DNA of 64,000 nt from Proteiniclasticum sediminis (GCF_018128025.1 NZ_JAGSCS010000011.1:1-64000); one strand, 5' to 3'. Positions 15,416 through 24,467 are shown, counted from the stretch's first letter. Notes: generated by a model not told the origin, from the sequence alone. Numbers and translations: made by a program.

Positions 15416-16834
15416 CTAGGATGAACTGGCTGTCTCCTTAATCCAGTACATCTTCTCCAGATCAATGAGTTGAACATTCTGTTGATCAGCGGATTCTTTG
15501 AGCAGGTCTTCCGTAAAGCCTGACTTTGAAAAGAGCATGTACTGTTTGTTTTCCTGGGGAAATAATCTTGCCTTACTTCGTAAGGCATCGAATACCTTGG
15601 TATCAAGCTTCTGATTTCGCCACTTGCATTCCCCGAAAAGAATAGCATTATTCCCGAGTGCCACAATATCAATTTCTTCTTGTCGTTTTTCATAAGGGTT
15701 ATTGCCCCACCAGTTGCCATACTCCAGGATATAAAAAGGGACTTCATTTCGTTGAATGCAAGATTCGAGATACTGTATCGCCATCTGTTCAAATTCGAAC
15801 CCCATGAATTCGGATAAGTTCTCTGCTATCCGTTCATCAAAGACGATATCCCCTTGGCGAAGTTCAATCGCCTGGAGGTTAGGTCGGACAAACTTATACC
15901 AAAAACGATACATTCCATCCACAATGACGTAAATCGATTTTCTTTCTGTTTTTTCCCCTATGGGCGTTCTTTTCTCAATAATTCCCAGCTCCATAAGCGC
16001 CTTTAAGTAATGGCTTAATGCTCCGGAAGTTTGCCCGATCTTCGACGCGATTTCATGATTTCTTGTGGAACCATGGGCGATGGCGGATAAGATGTCATTA
16101 TAGATTTTGGGTTCCCTCATCTCTTGCTGAAGGAGATTCCGGGGTTCCTCAAATAATCTTCCGCTGGGGGTAAGATACAGATTGATAATATTTGATCTTA
16201 AGGATAAGTCGGGATCGACAAAGGATAAGTATTCGGCTACTCCACCAGTTATTGCGAAAAACATTGAGGCATCCTCATTGGAGAATGAGCTTAGATACTG
16301 CCTGCATTCCCAATAAGTGAAGGGTTTGATTTTGTATTGAGCAGTTCTTCTTCCGTATAGGGGGCTCTTATATCCAAGCACCTGATTTTCCATAAAGGAC
16401 AAGGATGATCCGCAGAGAATGAGCATTAATTTTGAATGGGAACGATAATGATCTATGGTAGCCTGAAGTACAGAAGATACAGACGGTTCAGCATTGGCGA
16501 GATATGGATATTCATCAATTACAAAAATAATTCGCTTGTTTGTGGATGCTTCAAATAAGAAGGTGAAGGCCTCGGGTAAGGTTTTGAAGCTAGGCAGCTG
16601 TGCAGGGAATCCTGTAGCCTGATAAATGGCTTTCGACAGAATTTCCAGATTCAAGGAAAGTGAGGATTCAATTCCAATGGCGTATCCTGCATTTTCTTTG
16701 CCTGTGATAAACTTATTGATCAGCGTGGTCTTTCCGATACGTCGCCGTCCGTAAATGACGGACATTTCAAATTGATTTGAACGATATTGATTCTCCAAAT
16801 CTTCTAACTCGTAAGTTCTTCCAATAAAATCCAT
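15416..16834 (-). CDS. Archaeal-type AAA ATPase with DUF234 nuclease-like C-terminus
   Basis: A 472-residue protein. The N-terminal ATPase has Walker A GRRRIGKTT at 29-37 and Walker B IIFVIDEYP at 102-110. A winged-helix segment near 255-310 (TRNHEIASKIGQTSGALSHYLKALMELGIIEKR) is followed by the DUF234-like C-terminus, where EEIDIVAL and ILFGECKW form a PD-(D/E)XK-type active site. Such proteins are common in mobile or defence-related parts of bacterial and archaeal genomes but their job is unresolved. The gene is A+T richer than its neighbours. Three copies of a 15-bp sequence overlap its promoter, consistent with autoregulation through the winged helix. Confidence 0.85.
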   Translation of the reverse strand: MDFIGRTYELEDLENQYRSNQFEMSVIYGRRRIGKTTLINKFITGKENAGYAIGIESSLSLNLEILSKAIYQATGFPAQLPSFKTLPEAFTFLFEASTNKRIIFVIDEYPYLANAEPSVSSVLQATIDHYRSHSKLMLILCGSSLSFMENQVLGYKSPLYGRRTAQYKIKPFTYWECRQYLSSFSNEDASMFFAITGGVAEYLSFVDPDLSLRSNIINLYLTPSGRLFEEPRNLLQQEMREPKIYNDILSAIAHGSTRNHEIASKIGQTSGALSHYLKALMELGIIEKRTPIGEKTERKSIYVIVDGMYRFWYKFVRPNLQAIELRQGDIVFDERIAENLSEFMGFEFEQMAIQYLESCIQRNEVPFYILEYGNWWGNNPYEKRQEEIDIVALGNNAILFGECKWRNQKLDTKVFDALRSKARLFPQENKQYMLFSKSGFTEDLLKESADQQNVQLIDLEKMYWIKETASSS

Positions 16835-16857
16835 CTTCGCCCCTCCTCGTTTCCCTT

Positions 16858-16915
16858 ATTATATCAGCAAAATCATAATTAGCAAAATCATAATGATGCA
16901 AATTGTGATTTTGCT
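16858..16915 (-). promoter_or_regulatory. Promoter with three 15-bp operator-like repeats
   Basis: Minus-strand TTGCTA (16880-16885), 16-nt spacer, TATAAT (16858-16863). AGCAAAATCATAATT at 16866-16880 is followed directly by AGCAAAATCATAATG at 16881-16895, and an inverted copy AATTGTGATTTTGCT lies at 16901-16915. The first two copies cover the spacer and -35. Confidence 0.7.
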
Positions 16916-17125
16916 AATTATCCCATCTGTTTGATTTTATCAGGAGTTCGGAGAATGGGAATCTCTCCTTTCCAATATTTTTCGGCTGTATACGAGAGGC
17001 TGAGATTTAAACAAGACATGCTGTGTTAAAATGAAAGCAAATTCGATAGTTTCGATGAAAATGACTGATCGCTCACCATTGTCATTGACGCAAGCGGGAT
17101 ACTCTTTCCCAAAAGGGGGATCATT

Positions 17126-18241
17126 ATGGAAAAACGAAGACTGGAAAAACTGAACATTTCACCCTCTCTTCTCGGCTTTGGCTGTATGCGCTTTCCCATG
17201 CGGGAGGATAAGAGTATCCACGAGGAAAAAGCTCAGGCGCTGCTGGATCGGGCCCTGGCCGCGGGGGTGACCTATATTGACACGGCATACCCGTATCACA
17301 ATGAGCAGAGCGAAAAGTTCCTGGGACGGGCTCTGTCCAAACATGATCGGAACAGCTACTTTCTTGCCACAAAACTTCCTGTTTGGCTGGTGGAGAAGAC
17401 CGCCGATGTTCGACGATATTTTGAGGAGCAGCTGAGAAGACTGCAGACAGATCATGTGGATTTCTACCTTTTCCATGCCCTGAACAAGGACCGCTGGGAA
17501 GCCATCAAAAGGCTGGGGATGATTCATGAAGTGGAGAAACTCCGGGAGGAGGGGAAGATCCGCTATATCGGGTTCTCTTTCCACGATGAATACACGGTAT
17601 TTGAAGAGATCCTGACATACCGAGACTGGGATTTCTGCCAAATTCAGCTGAACTATGTGGATACCGTGATTCAGCAGGGAATGAAAGGATATGATCTGGC
17701 AGAAAAGCTGGGGATCCCCATTATCATCATGGAACCGGTCAAGGGAGGCGCTTTGGCGAAGCTTCCTGCAGCCATGGAAGAAATCTTCCGCGAGGTCAGT
17801 CCCCATCGATCTGTGGCTTCCTGGGCTTTTCGGTATGTGGCTTCGCTTCCCAACGTCAAAGTCATCCTGTCCGGCATGACCGAAATGGATCAGCTGGAGG
17901 ATAATCTGCACACTTTTGGGGATTTTACGCCGCTTAGTCCCGCGGAGTCCGACGCTGTGGAGCAGGTAACTAAAATCTACCGAAGTAGGCAGCGAAATGA
18001 ATGCACGGCCTGTGGATACTGCATGCCCTGTCCATTCGGGGTTAATATTCCAGGGAACTTCAAAATCTGGAATAATGGAGCAATCTATGAGGATCTTCCA
18101 GGAGCAAAGCTGAACTATCAAAGCATGGATGAATCAAGACGAGCCTCCATGTGCCAGGAATGTGGAGCCTGTGAACCCCAGTGTCCCCAGTTCATCACGA
18201 TTATCGAGGATTTGAAGAAGGTCGTCCTGGAGCTGGGATGA
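17126..18241 (+). CDS. Aldo/keto reductase with two C-terminal 4Fe-4S motifs
   Basis: A 371-residue protein. Residues about 1-280 are a TIM-barrel aldo/keto reductase with FGCMRFP, YIDTAYPYHNEQSE near 49-62 and ATKLP. The extra C-terminus carries C293-x2-C296-x2-C299-x2-C302-P and C343-x2-C346-x2-C349-x3-C353-P, the pattern of ferredoxin-like clusters, so electrons may come from or go to ferredoxin. This layout is common in anaerobes. AAAAGGGGG precedes the ATG. It is monocistronic and ends at a terminator at 18389. Substrate unknown. Confidence 0.9.
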   Translation: MEKRRLEKLNISPSLLGFGCMRFPMREDKSIHEEKAQALLDRALAAGVTYIDTAYPYHNEQSEKFLGRALSKHDRNSYFLATKLPVWLVEKTADVRRYFEEQLRRLQTDHVDFYLFHALNKDRWEAIKRLGMIHEVEKLREEGKIRYIGFSFHDEYTVFEEILTYRDWDFCQIQLNYVDTVIQQGMKGYDLAEKLGIPIIIMEPVKGGALAKLPAAMEEIFREVSPHRSVASWAFRYVASLPNVKVILSGMTEMDQLEDNLHTFGDFTPLSPAESDAVEQVTKIYRSRQRNECTACGYCMPCPFGVNIPGNFKIWNNGAIYEDLPGAKLNYQSMDESRRASMCQECGACEPQCPQFITIIEDLKKVVLELG

Positions 18242-18662
18242 AATATTTAGAGATTGGTCATTTTGATTCATGGATTTATTTCTTAAAAGCTTTATGAGAA
18301 CTTGTAAGTCTTGAAGAGAGGAAGGTCTCTTTTTGATTCTCTTTGCAGTCTTGGCGAGAAAAAATAAATCAATCAGATTGTCATAAAAGGCTTGGTTTCT
18401 CATTCAAGTGGGACCAAGCTTTTTTATGCTTATCAAAGCTGTTGTTAGTGGGATAGGTTAGTCTTCAACTGTAAGTGCCACTTATTATCATTGCTGAAGG
18501 ATCTAAGTTAGTCTATTTGACATTTTGGACTCTCTTGAAAGCATACGTTGGTTGTCTGCGAGCCCGAGACAGTCTTAGTTGTGAGATGTACTTCCAGTAT
18601 TATCGAGCATCGTCTACAACGTCAGGAAGGCATAGAGAGAGATTATTTAGTAAAAAAAGTAA
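18242..18662. other. Intergenic stretch without a supported gene
   Basis: Holds the terminator at 18389-18425 and otherwise A+T-rich DNA. Frames of 89 and 91 codons cross it but lack ribosome sites or recognisable sequence. Confidence 0.4.
18389..18425 (+). terminator. Terminator after the aldo/keto reductase
   Basis: GGCTTGGT and ACCAAGC stem with a 16-nt loop, then TTTTTT. Confidence 0.7.
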
Positions 18663-18723
18663 ATATTTTGTTAGGGGGTATACAAAACAAAACAATGATG
18701 TTATGATGACACTAACAAAACAT
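18663..18723 (+). promoter_or_regulatory. Promoter framed by an inverted repeat upstream of the Phd-like gene
   Basis: ATATTTTGTTAG (18663-18674) and CTAACAAAACAT (18712-18723) are inverted copies with one mismatch. Between them lie TATACA (18679-18684), a 17-nt spacer and TATGAT (18702-18707). The right arm lies at the expected transcription start. Confidence 0.55.
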
Positions 18724-18739
18724 AAAGGAGGTCGTACCC

Positions 18740-19771
18740 ATGAAAATTGATGTCAATAAAATCATTAGTCCGGAGGATCTATTGGATGATTTTGAAGGTA
18801 TTTGCGAGAGGTTGGAGTCAGATAGAGAAGCGTTTATATTTCAGAACAACAAACCTACCCATGTCATAATGACAATTAAGCATTACCAAAACATGGAGGA
18901 TAGTGCGAATGAACAAGTTCTTGACATTACCGACCATCCTGAAAATGAGGATATCGATACGTTGCTTAATAAGATCGGCAGAAGAGTATTTATCGAGTAC
19001 TATTATGTGTTTAAAGCTGATGACAACCCTGAAGAAAAACTTATTAAAGAAGAATTCACTCTAAATTCAAGAAGAAGTAGAAGTTCAAGCGCAAGGAAGA
19101 TTTTCAGAGATGGGTTACAAGTGCTAGCGTTAAAAAGTATTATTCAGTCGTCAAAACTTGATGAAGAAATTTTAGCAAGAGCAAAAAATATACTAGTCGC
19201 GGAGATCGGGGATAACTTAAAGAATGACTCCGTAGACGAACACGTAATCGAAAAAGGTGAAATGAAAATTGGAAAGACAGTAAGGTTTTTGTTTACTAGA
19301 TTCCTGCAAGGTGATTTTCTTACAGAAAGTGAAATCAAGTCGATGACTGATGAAGAGTATTCGAAGAAGACCTTCAATATTAACTTTCAAGTGCTAAAAA
19401 TTGTTGATGTAAATACTCCAATTGAAGATCAAAAACGGGATCTGAGAGGCTATAACCGATACTATGATTCGCCCATCGTAACAGCAAAACATAAATACCT
19501 TCTATGTTCTCAATGGGTGGAGAGTTTACACCGAAAATCGTTTGAACTCTGGCTTGAAGAAAAGCTTATGAGTATTCTGCTTTCTCGCGTTGAAGTTTTG
19601 AATACCGGTACTGAGTTTGGAATAAGAGATCTGTTAAGTGACTTTTGGCAGTATGTCCCACATAGTACACTACGCACACTAGGAAAGAGGTTCAACTACC
19701 ATGCTCTTAGTCATGGGGAAATAGATCCGATTGAAAAAAGAAACAATAATCAATTTTACAGAAAACTTTAG
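18740..19771 (+). CDS. Phd/YefM-like antitoxin domain fused to a long unknown C-terminus
   Basis: A 343-residue protein. Residues about 1-55 look like a Phd/YefM antitoxin DNA-binding domain (IISPEDLLDDF, then AFIFQNNKPTHVIMTIKHYQNM). The remaining 290 residues are unassigned; they start with IGRRVFIEYYYVFK and NSRRSRSSSARKIFRDGLQVLALKS and are charged and mostly helical. Usual antitoxins are 70-95 residues, so this is far longer. No toxin gene follows: the next 60 nt lead to a terminator. AAAGGAGG precedes the ATG. Base composition is clearly more A+T rich than the flanking genes, suggesting acquisition. An inverted repeat at the promoter fits autoregulation. Confidence 0.7.
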   Translation: MKIDVNKIISPEDLLDDFEGICERLESDREAFIFQNNKPTHVIMTIKHYQNMEDSANEQVLDITDHPENEDIDTLLNKIGRRVFIEYYYVFKADDNPEEKLIKEEFTLNSRRSRSSSARKIFRDGLQVLALKSIIQSSKLDEEILARAKNILVAEIGDNLKNDSVDEHVIEKGEMKIGKTVRFLFTRFLQGDFLTESEIKSMTDEEYSKKTFNINFQVLKIVDVNTPIEDQKRDLRGYNRYYDSPIVTAKHKYLLCSQWVESLHRKSFELWLEEKLMSILLSRVEVLNTGTEFGIRDLLSDFWQYVPHSTLRTLGKRFNYHALSHGEIDPIEKRNNNQFYRKL

Positions 19772-19831
19772 AGGATGGTTGATGAGGATATCAATCGACA
19801 CTAACATAAATTAACATCCGGAAAGTGCCAG

Positions 19832-19865
19832 AACGCCACCTCTTTATAGATGGTGGCGTTATTCT
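19832..19865 (+). terminator. Terminator after the Phd-like gene
   Basis: AACGCCACC and GGTGGCGTT form a 9-bp stem with an 11-nt loop, followed by ATTCT. Confidence 0.7.
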
Positions 19866-19972
19866 AGCCAAATTTATATTTTGACGAATAAGTAATATTT
19901 CCATTGAAAGGCTGAAATCTAGTGAGTACACTAGCAATAGTCATAATTCAAAGCATTCATATTTACTTAGTG

Positions 19973-20053
19973 TTACTTGTGGTAGGGCTTCCCGAAGGAT
20001 ATCCGTCGGCGTAGCCATGAACAGGTCTGATCGAAGATAAGCGTCTTTTGCAA
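19973..20053 (-). pseudogene. Possible 3' relic of an rlmH-like gene
   Basis: The minus-strand frame ends in RISFGKPYHK followed by TAA, close to the RITNGEPYHK end of the intact RlmH at 30376. It is closed by a stop only 26 codons upstream. The likeness is restricted to about ten residues, so chance cannot be excluded. Confidence 0.3.
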
Positions 20054-20112
20054 TTAGACAGAGTAGTTCGAAGTAAATGAGCGCATAGCGGTTTTCTGGT
20101 TCCGCATTTTTC

Positions 20113-20152
20113 ACCCATGGAGTAACATGATGGATACTCCATGGGTTTTTTC
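20113..20152 (+). terminator. Strong terminator without an obvious gene upstream
   Basis: ACCCATGGAGTA and TACTCCATGGGT form a 12-bp perfect stem followed by TTTTT. No gene lies between it and the previous terminator at 19865. Confidence 0.75.
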
Positions 20153-20520
20153 TGTCTACGATGACCGTGAGTATTCATCCACGAAGATAGTTTTTTGTGC
20201 GGACTGTTCATCAAGCGAGTCCGAACGATCAAGGCTACTGGAGGAGCATTTTTGGGAGAATGCCCGATAATTAACGAACGATGCAAGCTTATGAGATGAA
20301 AAAATCATTGACCAAGACGAATGATTCATGGTATATCTATAACATCGTTCAACTAAACGGCTTGGTGACGATTTTGAGGGTTGTCCTCAAGTGTTGGTCA
20401 TCCATGGTTGTGTTGAAGAAAATGACGGTGCGAGGTTCATTCTATCGGATGATTGTAGTCTAGATCGGATGAACACCTAGAGTTCGAAAATTGTTTGAAA
20501 TACACGAGGGAAGTGTGAAA

Positions 20521-21876
20521 ATGAAGAAAAATGAAGCCGGAAATACATCTTTGTTCGACTATGAAGGAAAACCGAGTTGGGCAAAGTCAATTCCACTGGG
20601 AATTCAGCATGTTCTTGCCATGATTGTTGGTAATGTTACCCCATCGATTATGGTTGCTGCAGCGACAGGAATGACCATGGATGAACGAACTCTATTGGTC
20701 CAGACTGGGATGTTTATTGCAGGGATTGCCACCTTCATGCAGCTTTTCGCTATTAAGCAGATTGGGGCGAAGCTTCCAGTCATCATGGGAATATCCTTTT
20801 CCTATATTCCCGTACTGTTAGCCATTGGATCAGAATTCGGGATTTCAGCGATTTTTGGAGCTCAGCTCATCGGATCCCTGGCCGCGATTCTGATGGGTTT
20901 CTTCATTAAGCCCATTCGAAAATACTTTCCACCCATCGTGGCAGGTACAGTGGTACTGACCATCGGTCTTTCCCTGTACCCCATCGGCGTAAACTATATG
21001 GCCGGTGGACTGGGAACGCCGACTTATGGTTCACTCTTAAATTGGGGTGTAGCCTTCGTGGTGATGGCAACTGTTCTTGTCTGCAACAATTATGGAAAAG
21101 GGTTTTTTAAGCTGGCCTCTATTCTTGTGGGAATTCTTGTCGGTTATTTGGTCGCATTACCACTAGGTATGGTTAATTTTGCGCCACTGGCATCAGCGAG
21201 CTGGGTAGCAATGCCAAAACCACTGTACTTCGGCATCGAGTTCTATCCGACAGCGGCAATTTCCATGGTAGTCATGTATGTGGTTAATTCGATCCAGGCC
21301 GTAGGGGATTTTTCTTCCACCACTGTGGGGGGGTTCAACAGAGAAGTCACCGATGATGAGCTTTCTGGCGGAATTAAGTCCTATGGGCTTTCCAGTGTCC
21401 TCGCCTCGATTCTTGGCGCTCTGCCGACGGCAACGTACAGTCAAAATGTAGGCATCGTTGCAAGCACAAAGGTTGTGGCGAGAAGAGTGTTTGCGATTGC
21501 CGCCAGTATCGTGATCGTTGCGGGCCTCATTCCTAAGTTTGGTGCCTTTATGACAACGATCCCCTACGCAGTCCTGGGTGGAGCAACGATTTCAGTATTT
21601 GGCATGATTACCATGACAGGGATAAAGCTCATTACGCAAGAGGAACTGTCGAATCGAAACATGTCCATCGTTGGTCTTTCCATTGCTTTAGGTATGGGGA
21701 TCACCCAAGTACCCGCAGCGCTGATCAATTTTCCGGACTGGTTCATGATGGTCTTCGGAAGATCTCCGGTGGTCATTGCGACCCTGATGGCTCTTTTCCT
21801 GAATGTTGTCATTCCGAAAAAGTCACTGGCAGAAGAGCAGAAGGAACGAGAGAATCTCGATAAAGAAGACGTCTAG
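20521..21876 (+). CDS. NCS2-family xanthine/uracil permease
   Basis: A 451-residue carrier with about 14 membrane segments of the nucleobase:cation symporter-2 family. Family patterns are GIQHVLAMIVGNVTPSIM near the N-terminus, GISFSYIPVLLAIG, and the substrate-site region VGDFSSTTVGGFNREVT with NVGIVASTKVVARRVF. This fits the xanthine/uric acid branch rather than uracil alone. The start is ATG 20521 after GAGGG; an in-frame TTG upstream is rejected. It ends at a terminator and lies just before the molybdate-like importer and xanthine dehydrogenase genes, pointing to purine uptake. Confidence 0.9.
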   Translation: MKKNEAGNTSLFDYEGKPSWAKSIPLGIQHVLAMIVGNVTPSIMVAAATGMTMDERTLLVQTGMFIAGIATFMQLFAIKQIGAKLPVIMGISFSYIPVLLAIGSEFGISAIFGAQLIGSLAAILMGFFIKPIRKYFPPIVAGTVVLTIGLSLYPIGVNYMAGGLGTPTYGSLLNWGVAFVVMATVLVCNNYGKGFFKLASILVGILVGYLVALPLGMVNFAPLASASWVAMPKPLYFGIEFYPTAAISMVVMYVVNSIQAVGDFSSTTVGGFNREVTDDELSGGIKSYGLSSVLASILGALPTATYSQNVGIVASTKVVARRVFAIAASIVIVAGLIPKFGAFMTTIPYAVLGGATISVFGMITMTGIKLITQEELSNRNMSIVGLSIALGMGITQVPAALINFPDWFMMVFGRSPVVIATLMALFLNVVIPKKSLAEEQKERENLDKEDV

Positions 21877-22038
21877 AAGAGCAGCTGAGCTGCAATGTGT
21901 GCAGAATCCTTCAATACGAAGACGGACTCAAATGTCGAGGAAGTGAAGAAATGTGAAGAGACGATGTTCTGGATCAAGACTATGGCGCATGAAAAAAACC
22001 GTACTTGAAAGATAATGATCCTTTATTGAATGAACGAG

Positions 22039-22083
22039 AAAAGGACGAAGTCGTTTTGAATGGCTTTGTCCGTCCTTTTTTTG
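22039..22083 (+). terminator. Terminator of the xanthine permease
   Basis: AAAAGGACG pairs with CGTCCTTTT with an inner AAG/CTTT contact, followed by TTTTT. Confidence 0.7.
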
Positions 22084-22123
22084 ACGACACCCTGGGGTGA
22101 CCCCTGGAGGATAATGTCGTCAA
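22081..22123. promoter_or_regulatory. Nested inverted repeat, unknown regulatory element
   Basis: Outer arms TTGACGACA and TGTCGTCAA are perfectly complementary over 9 bp, 25 nt apart; inside, GGGG-TGA-CCCC forms a second hairpin. It has no T-run of its own. It could be an operator or an RNA structure; it does not match the molybdenum cofactor riboswitch that I know. Confidence 0.45.
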
Positions 22124-22391
22124 AGAGATCAATAAAGGATACATAAATCTGCAGATCAGAATGGGACATCATTAGGAACAGGCTAGGAAAAGATTGAATA
22201 AACCAATGGGCAGATCGTTGGTAATCGTACGTTACCTTGAATAACAGAAGAAATGCCTGTAAAATTAATACAGGAGAAAACTAAATATTTCGTTAATTTA
22301 ATATCATAAAAATATATTCTAGTCTCAAATACAACAAAAATTATCGTTCATTTCGCCTTGGTGAAGGGATGAAGAAAAGAGGAAGTACAGA

Positions 22392-23450
22392 ATGAACAAA
22401 AGATTAAAGACCCTGGTGTCAGGATTCATCGTCAGTGTCATGGCGATCACTTTAGGAGCATGTCAGCCAAAGGCTGCGGAAACTCCCGTGGAAACCCCTG
22501 GGGTGGAGACCCCCACAGAAGTTGAGGGCGTTAAAGTCACGGATGATCTAGGCCGAGAAGTCATGTTTGAAAAAACACCGGAACGGTTAGTCAGCGGATA
22601 CTACATCACATCCAGCATGCTCATGGCGTTAGGACTTGCGGACAAAATGGTCGGAATTGAGGCCAAGGCCGAGAGCAGGCCCTTATATTCCCTAGCGGCT
22701 CCAGAACTTTTAAAAGTGCCCAATGTGGGTACGGCGAAGGAGTTTAACATGGAAGGCGCGTTGGCTCTAAAACCAGAACTCCTTGTGGTTCCTGTTCGTT
22801 TGAAAGACGTGATCAAGACCCTGGAGGGTTTATCGGTTAAAGCCTTAGGGGTTAATCCGGAAAGTTTTACCGACATGGAAAAAGTGCTGACCATGCTGGG
22901 GGAAGCCGCGGGAACGCTAGACAGAGCAAAAGAAATCATTTCGTACAATAAGGAGCTCCTGGCCAAGGCGAAAGCCGTAGCAGGGAACGTCCCTGAAGAA
23001 GAAAAGGCCACGGTTTACTTTGGGGGCAATAGCAGCTTGTTAACCACCGCCGGGGGTAAAATGCATCAGTCTTCCTTGATTGAAGAAGCTGGAGCAAAAA
23101 ACGTCGCCAAGGAGCTGGAAGACAGCTACTGGTCCGAAGTGTCTTATGAGCAGATCCTCGCATGGCAGCCTGACTATATTATCCTGGCTTCGGATGCCAG
23201 CTATACCGTAGAGGATGTTTTAACGGATCCTGTTCTTTCGGACCTTACGGCAGTAAAAGAAAAGAAAGTCTATAAACTTCCGTCAAATCTTGAATCTTGG
23301 GATTCGCCAGTACCGGCAAGTGTTCTGGGCGTGTTAGCCATATGCTCTTATCTTTATGAAGAGAAATATGACGCGGAACAACTAAAAGCGGATGTGGTGG
23401 CGTATTATGAAAAGTTCTATGGCTTTACCTTCTCGGGAGAACTAAATTAA
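22392..23450 (+). CDS. ABC importer substrate-binding lipoprotein (siderophore/molybdate type)
   Basis: A 352-residue lipoprotein of the helical-backbone binding-protein class (PF01497-like). The signal peptide ends in LGAC with Cys24 as lipidation site, followed by a linker of ETP repeats (ETPVETP, VETPTEVE). VKVTDDLGREVMFEKTPERLVSG is the typical entry strand, and WSEVSYEQILAWQPDYIIL the typical second lobe. Members bind Fe-siderophores, heme, B12 or molybdate/tungstate (MolA). The position between a xanthine permease and molybdenum hydroxylase genes makes molybdate or tungstate the best guess. It starts a three-gene importer operon with permease and ATPase. Confidence 0.85.
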   Translation: MNKRLKTLVSGFIVSVMAITLGACQPKAAETPVETPGVETPTEVEGVKVTDDLGREVMFEKTPERLVSGYYITSSMLMALGLADKMVGIEAKAESRPLYSLAAPELLKVPNVGTAKEFNMEGALALKPELLVVPVRLKDVIKTLEGLSVKALGVNPESFTDMEKVLTMLGEAAGTLDRAKEIISYNKELLAKAKAVAGNVPEEEKATVYFGGNSSLLTTAGGKMHQSSLIEEAGAKNVAKELEDSYWSEVSYEQILAWQPDYIILASDASYTVEDVLTDPVLSDLTAVKEKKVYKLPSNLESWDSPVPASVLGVLAICSYLYEEKYDAEQLKADVVAYYEKFYGFTFSGELN

Positions 23451-23486
23451 AGAGAAACAACTGAAAATAGAAGGAGGGAAATGTCT

Positions 23487-24467
23487 ATGGAGAAAAAGCT
23501 AAAAAAAACAGTGATTTTTCTTCTGATCAGTACGCTATCCCTCCTGTTTCTTTCCCTAGAAGTTGGGAAGTATGAGGTGTCTTTGACAAGCATGATCTTG
23601 GGAAAGATGACGGATCCTCTGGATTATCAGGTGTTTTATCAGCTAAGACTGCCCAGAACTCTGATGGCCCTCTATGCAGGGTTTGCCCTGTCTTTGGTGG
23701 GGGCATTTATGCAGACCATCTTTAAAAATCCCCTGGCTTCTCCCGATATCATGGGGGTCTCCAGTGGAGCCAGTGCGGGAGCGGCCCTAGGCATTATCCT
23801 GGGCGGTGGGGGCTTTCTTACCGTAACCTCGGGGGCTTTAGTGGGTGCACTTCTGGCCATTAGTCTGGCGGTATATCTTACACGCGGCCGATTTAGCCAA
23901 CAGCTGGCTTCCTTTGTGGTGGCGGGAGTGGCGGTGAATGCCCTGGCCCAGTCGGTTCTCATGCTGATGAAACTGATGGCAGACCCGGAAAATCAGCTGT
24001 CTGCCATTGAATTCTGGCTTATGGGAGGCCTTGGGGCGGTCACCCTGGGAAAAGTTTCTCTGGGCCTTTTGGGAAGTCTCCCTGCGTTAATTCTCCTTCT
24101 CTTCCTCGGAAGACAGGTGGGGATCTTATCTTTATCCGATGGAGAAGCGCAAGCTTTGGGGGTAAGCCTTAAAATCATCAGACCAGTGATTCTATTTTTG
24201 TCTGCCTTAGTGGTGGCCTCATTAATCTCCATTACGGGAATTATATCCTTTATCGGCCTAGTTGCCCCACACCTGGCGAGATTGTTGCTAAGAACCAACA
24301 ACCGAAATACTTGGATTGTTGCGGGACTCCTTGGCGGGAATCTTCTCTTGGTATCCGATATCCTCGCGAGAACCCTCACCTACGCGGAGATCCCCGTCAG
24401 CATTTTGACATCTCTTCTTGGGGCGCCCATTCTCATCATCTTAATGAGAGGGAAGGGGAAATTATGA
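23487..24467 (+). CDS. FecCD-family ABC permease
   Basis: A 326-residue permease with about ten membrane helices. Characteristic stretches are QLRLPRTLMALYAGFALSL, FKNPLASPDIMGVSSGAS, AAxLGI-type helices and ISITGIISFIGLVAPHLARLL, all typical of type II importers such as BtuC, FhuB and MolB. GGAGGG is 8 nt before ATG 23487 and 2 nt before ATG 23481, so the former is preferred. It overlaps the ATPase gene by 4 nt (ATGA), showing translational coupling. Confidence 0.9.
   Translation: MEKKLKKTVIFLLISTLSLLFLSLEVGKYEVSLTSMILGKMTDPLDYQVFYQLRLPRTLMALYAGFALSLVGAFMQTIFKNPLASPDIMGVSSGASAGAALGIILGGGGFLTVTSGALVGALLAISLAVYLTRGRFSQQLASFVVAGVAVNALAQSVLMLMKLMADPENQLSAIEFWLMGGLGAVTLGKVSLGLLGSLPALILLLFLGRQVGILSLSDGEAQALGVSLKIIRPVILFLSALVVASLISITGIISFIGLVAPHLARLLLRTNNRNTWIVAGLLGGNLLLVSDILARTLTYAEIPVSILTSLLGAPILIILMRGKGKL

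Larger units (their letters stand above)
19866..20520. other. Gene-free stretch with relic-like sequence and a second terminator
   Basis: No intact gene is supported. It contains a possible rlmH-like tail on the minus strand (19973-20053) and an isolated plus-strand terminator at 20113-20152 with no gene before it, which suggests decayed genes or a small RNA. Confidence 0.4.
21877..22391. other. Intergenic region before the importer operon
   Basis: Holds the permease terminator (22039-22083), a long inverted repeat (22081-22123) and A+T-rich DNA from 22260 on where the importer promoter must lie. No coding frame is supported. Confidence 0.5.

Noticed and set aside
18134-18750. Open frames of about 90 codons on both strands
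   Set aside because: They overlap the end of the aldo/keto reductase or the Phd-like promoter and terminator, lack ribosome sites and resemble no protein.
22081-22123. Molybdenum cofactor riboswitch
   Set aside because: The nested inverted repeat does not follow the known consensus, so only an unknown element is claimed.
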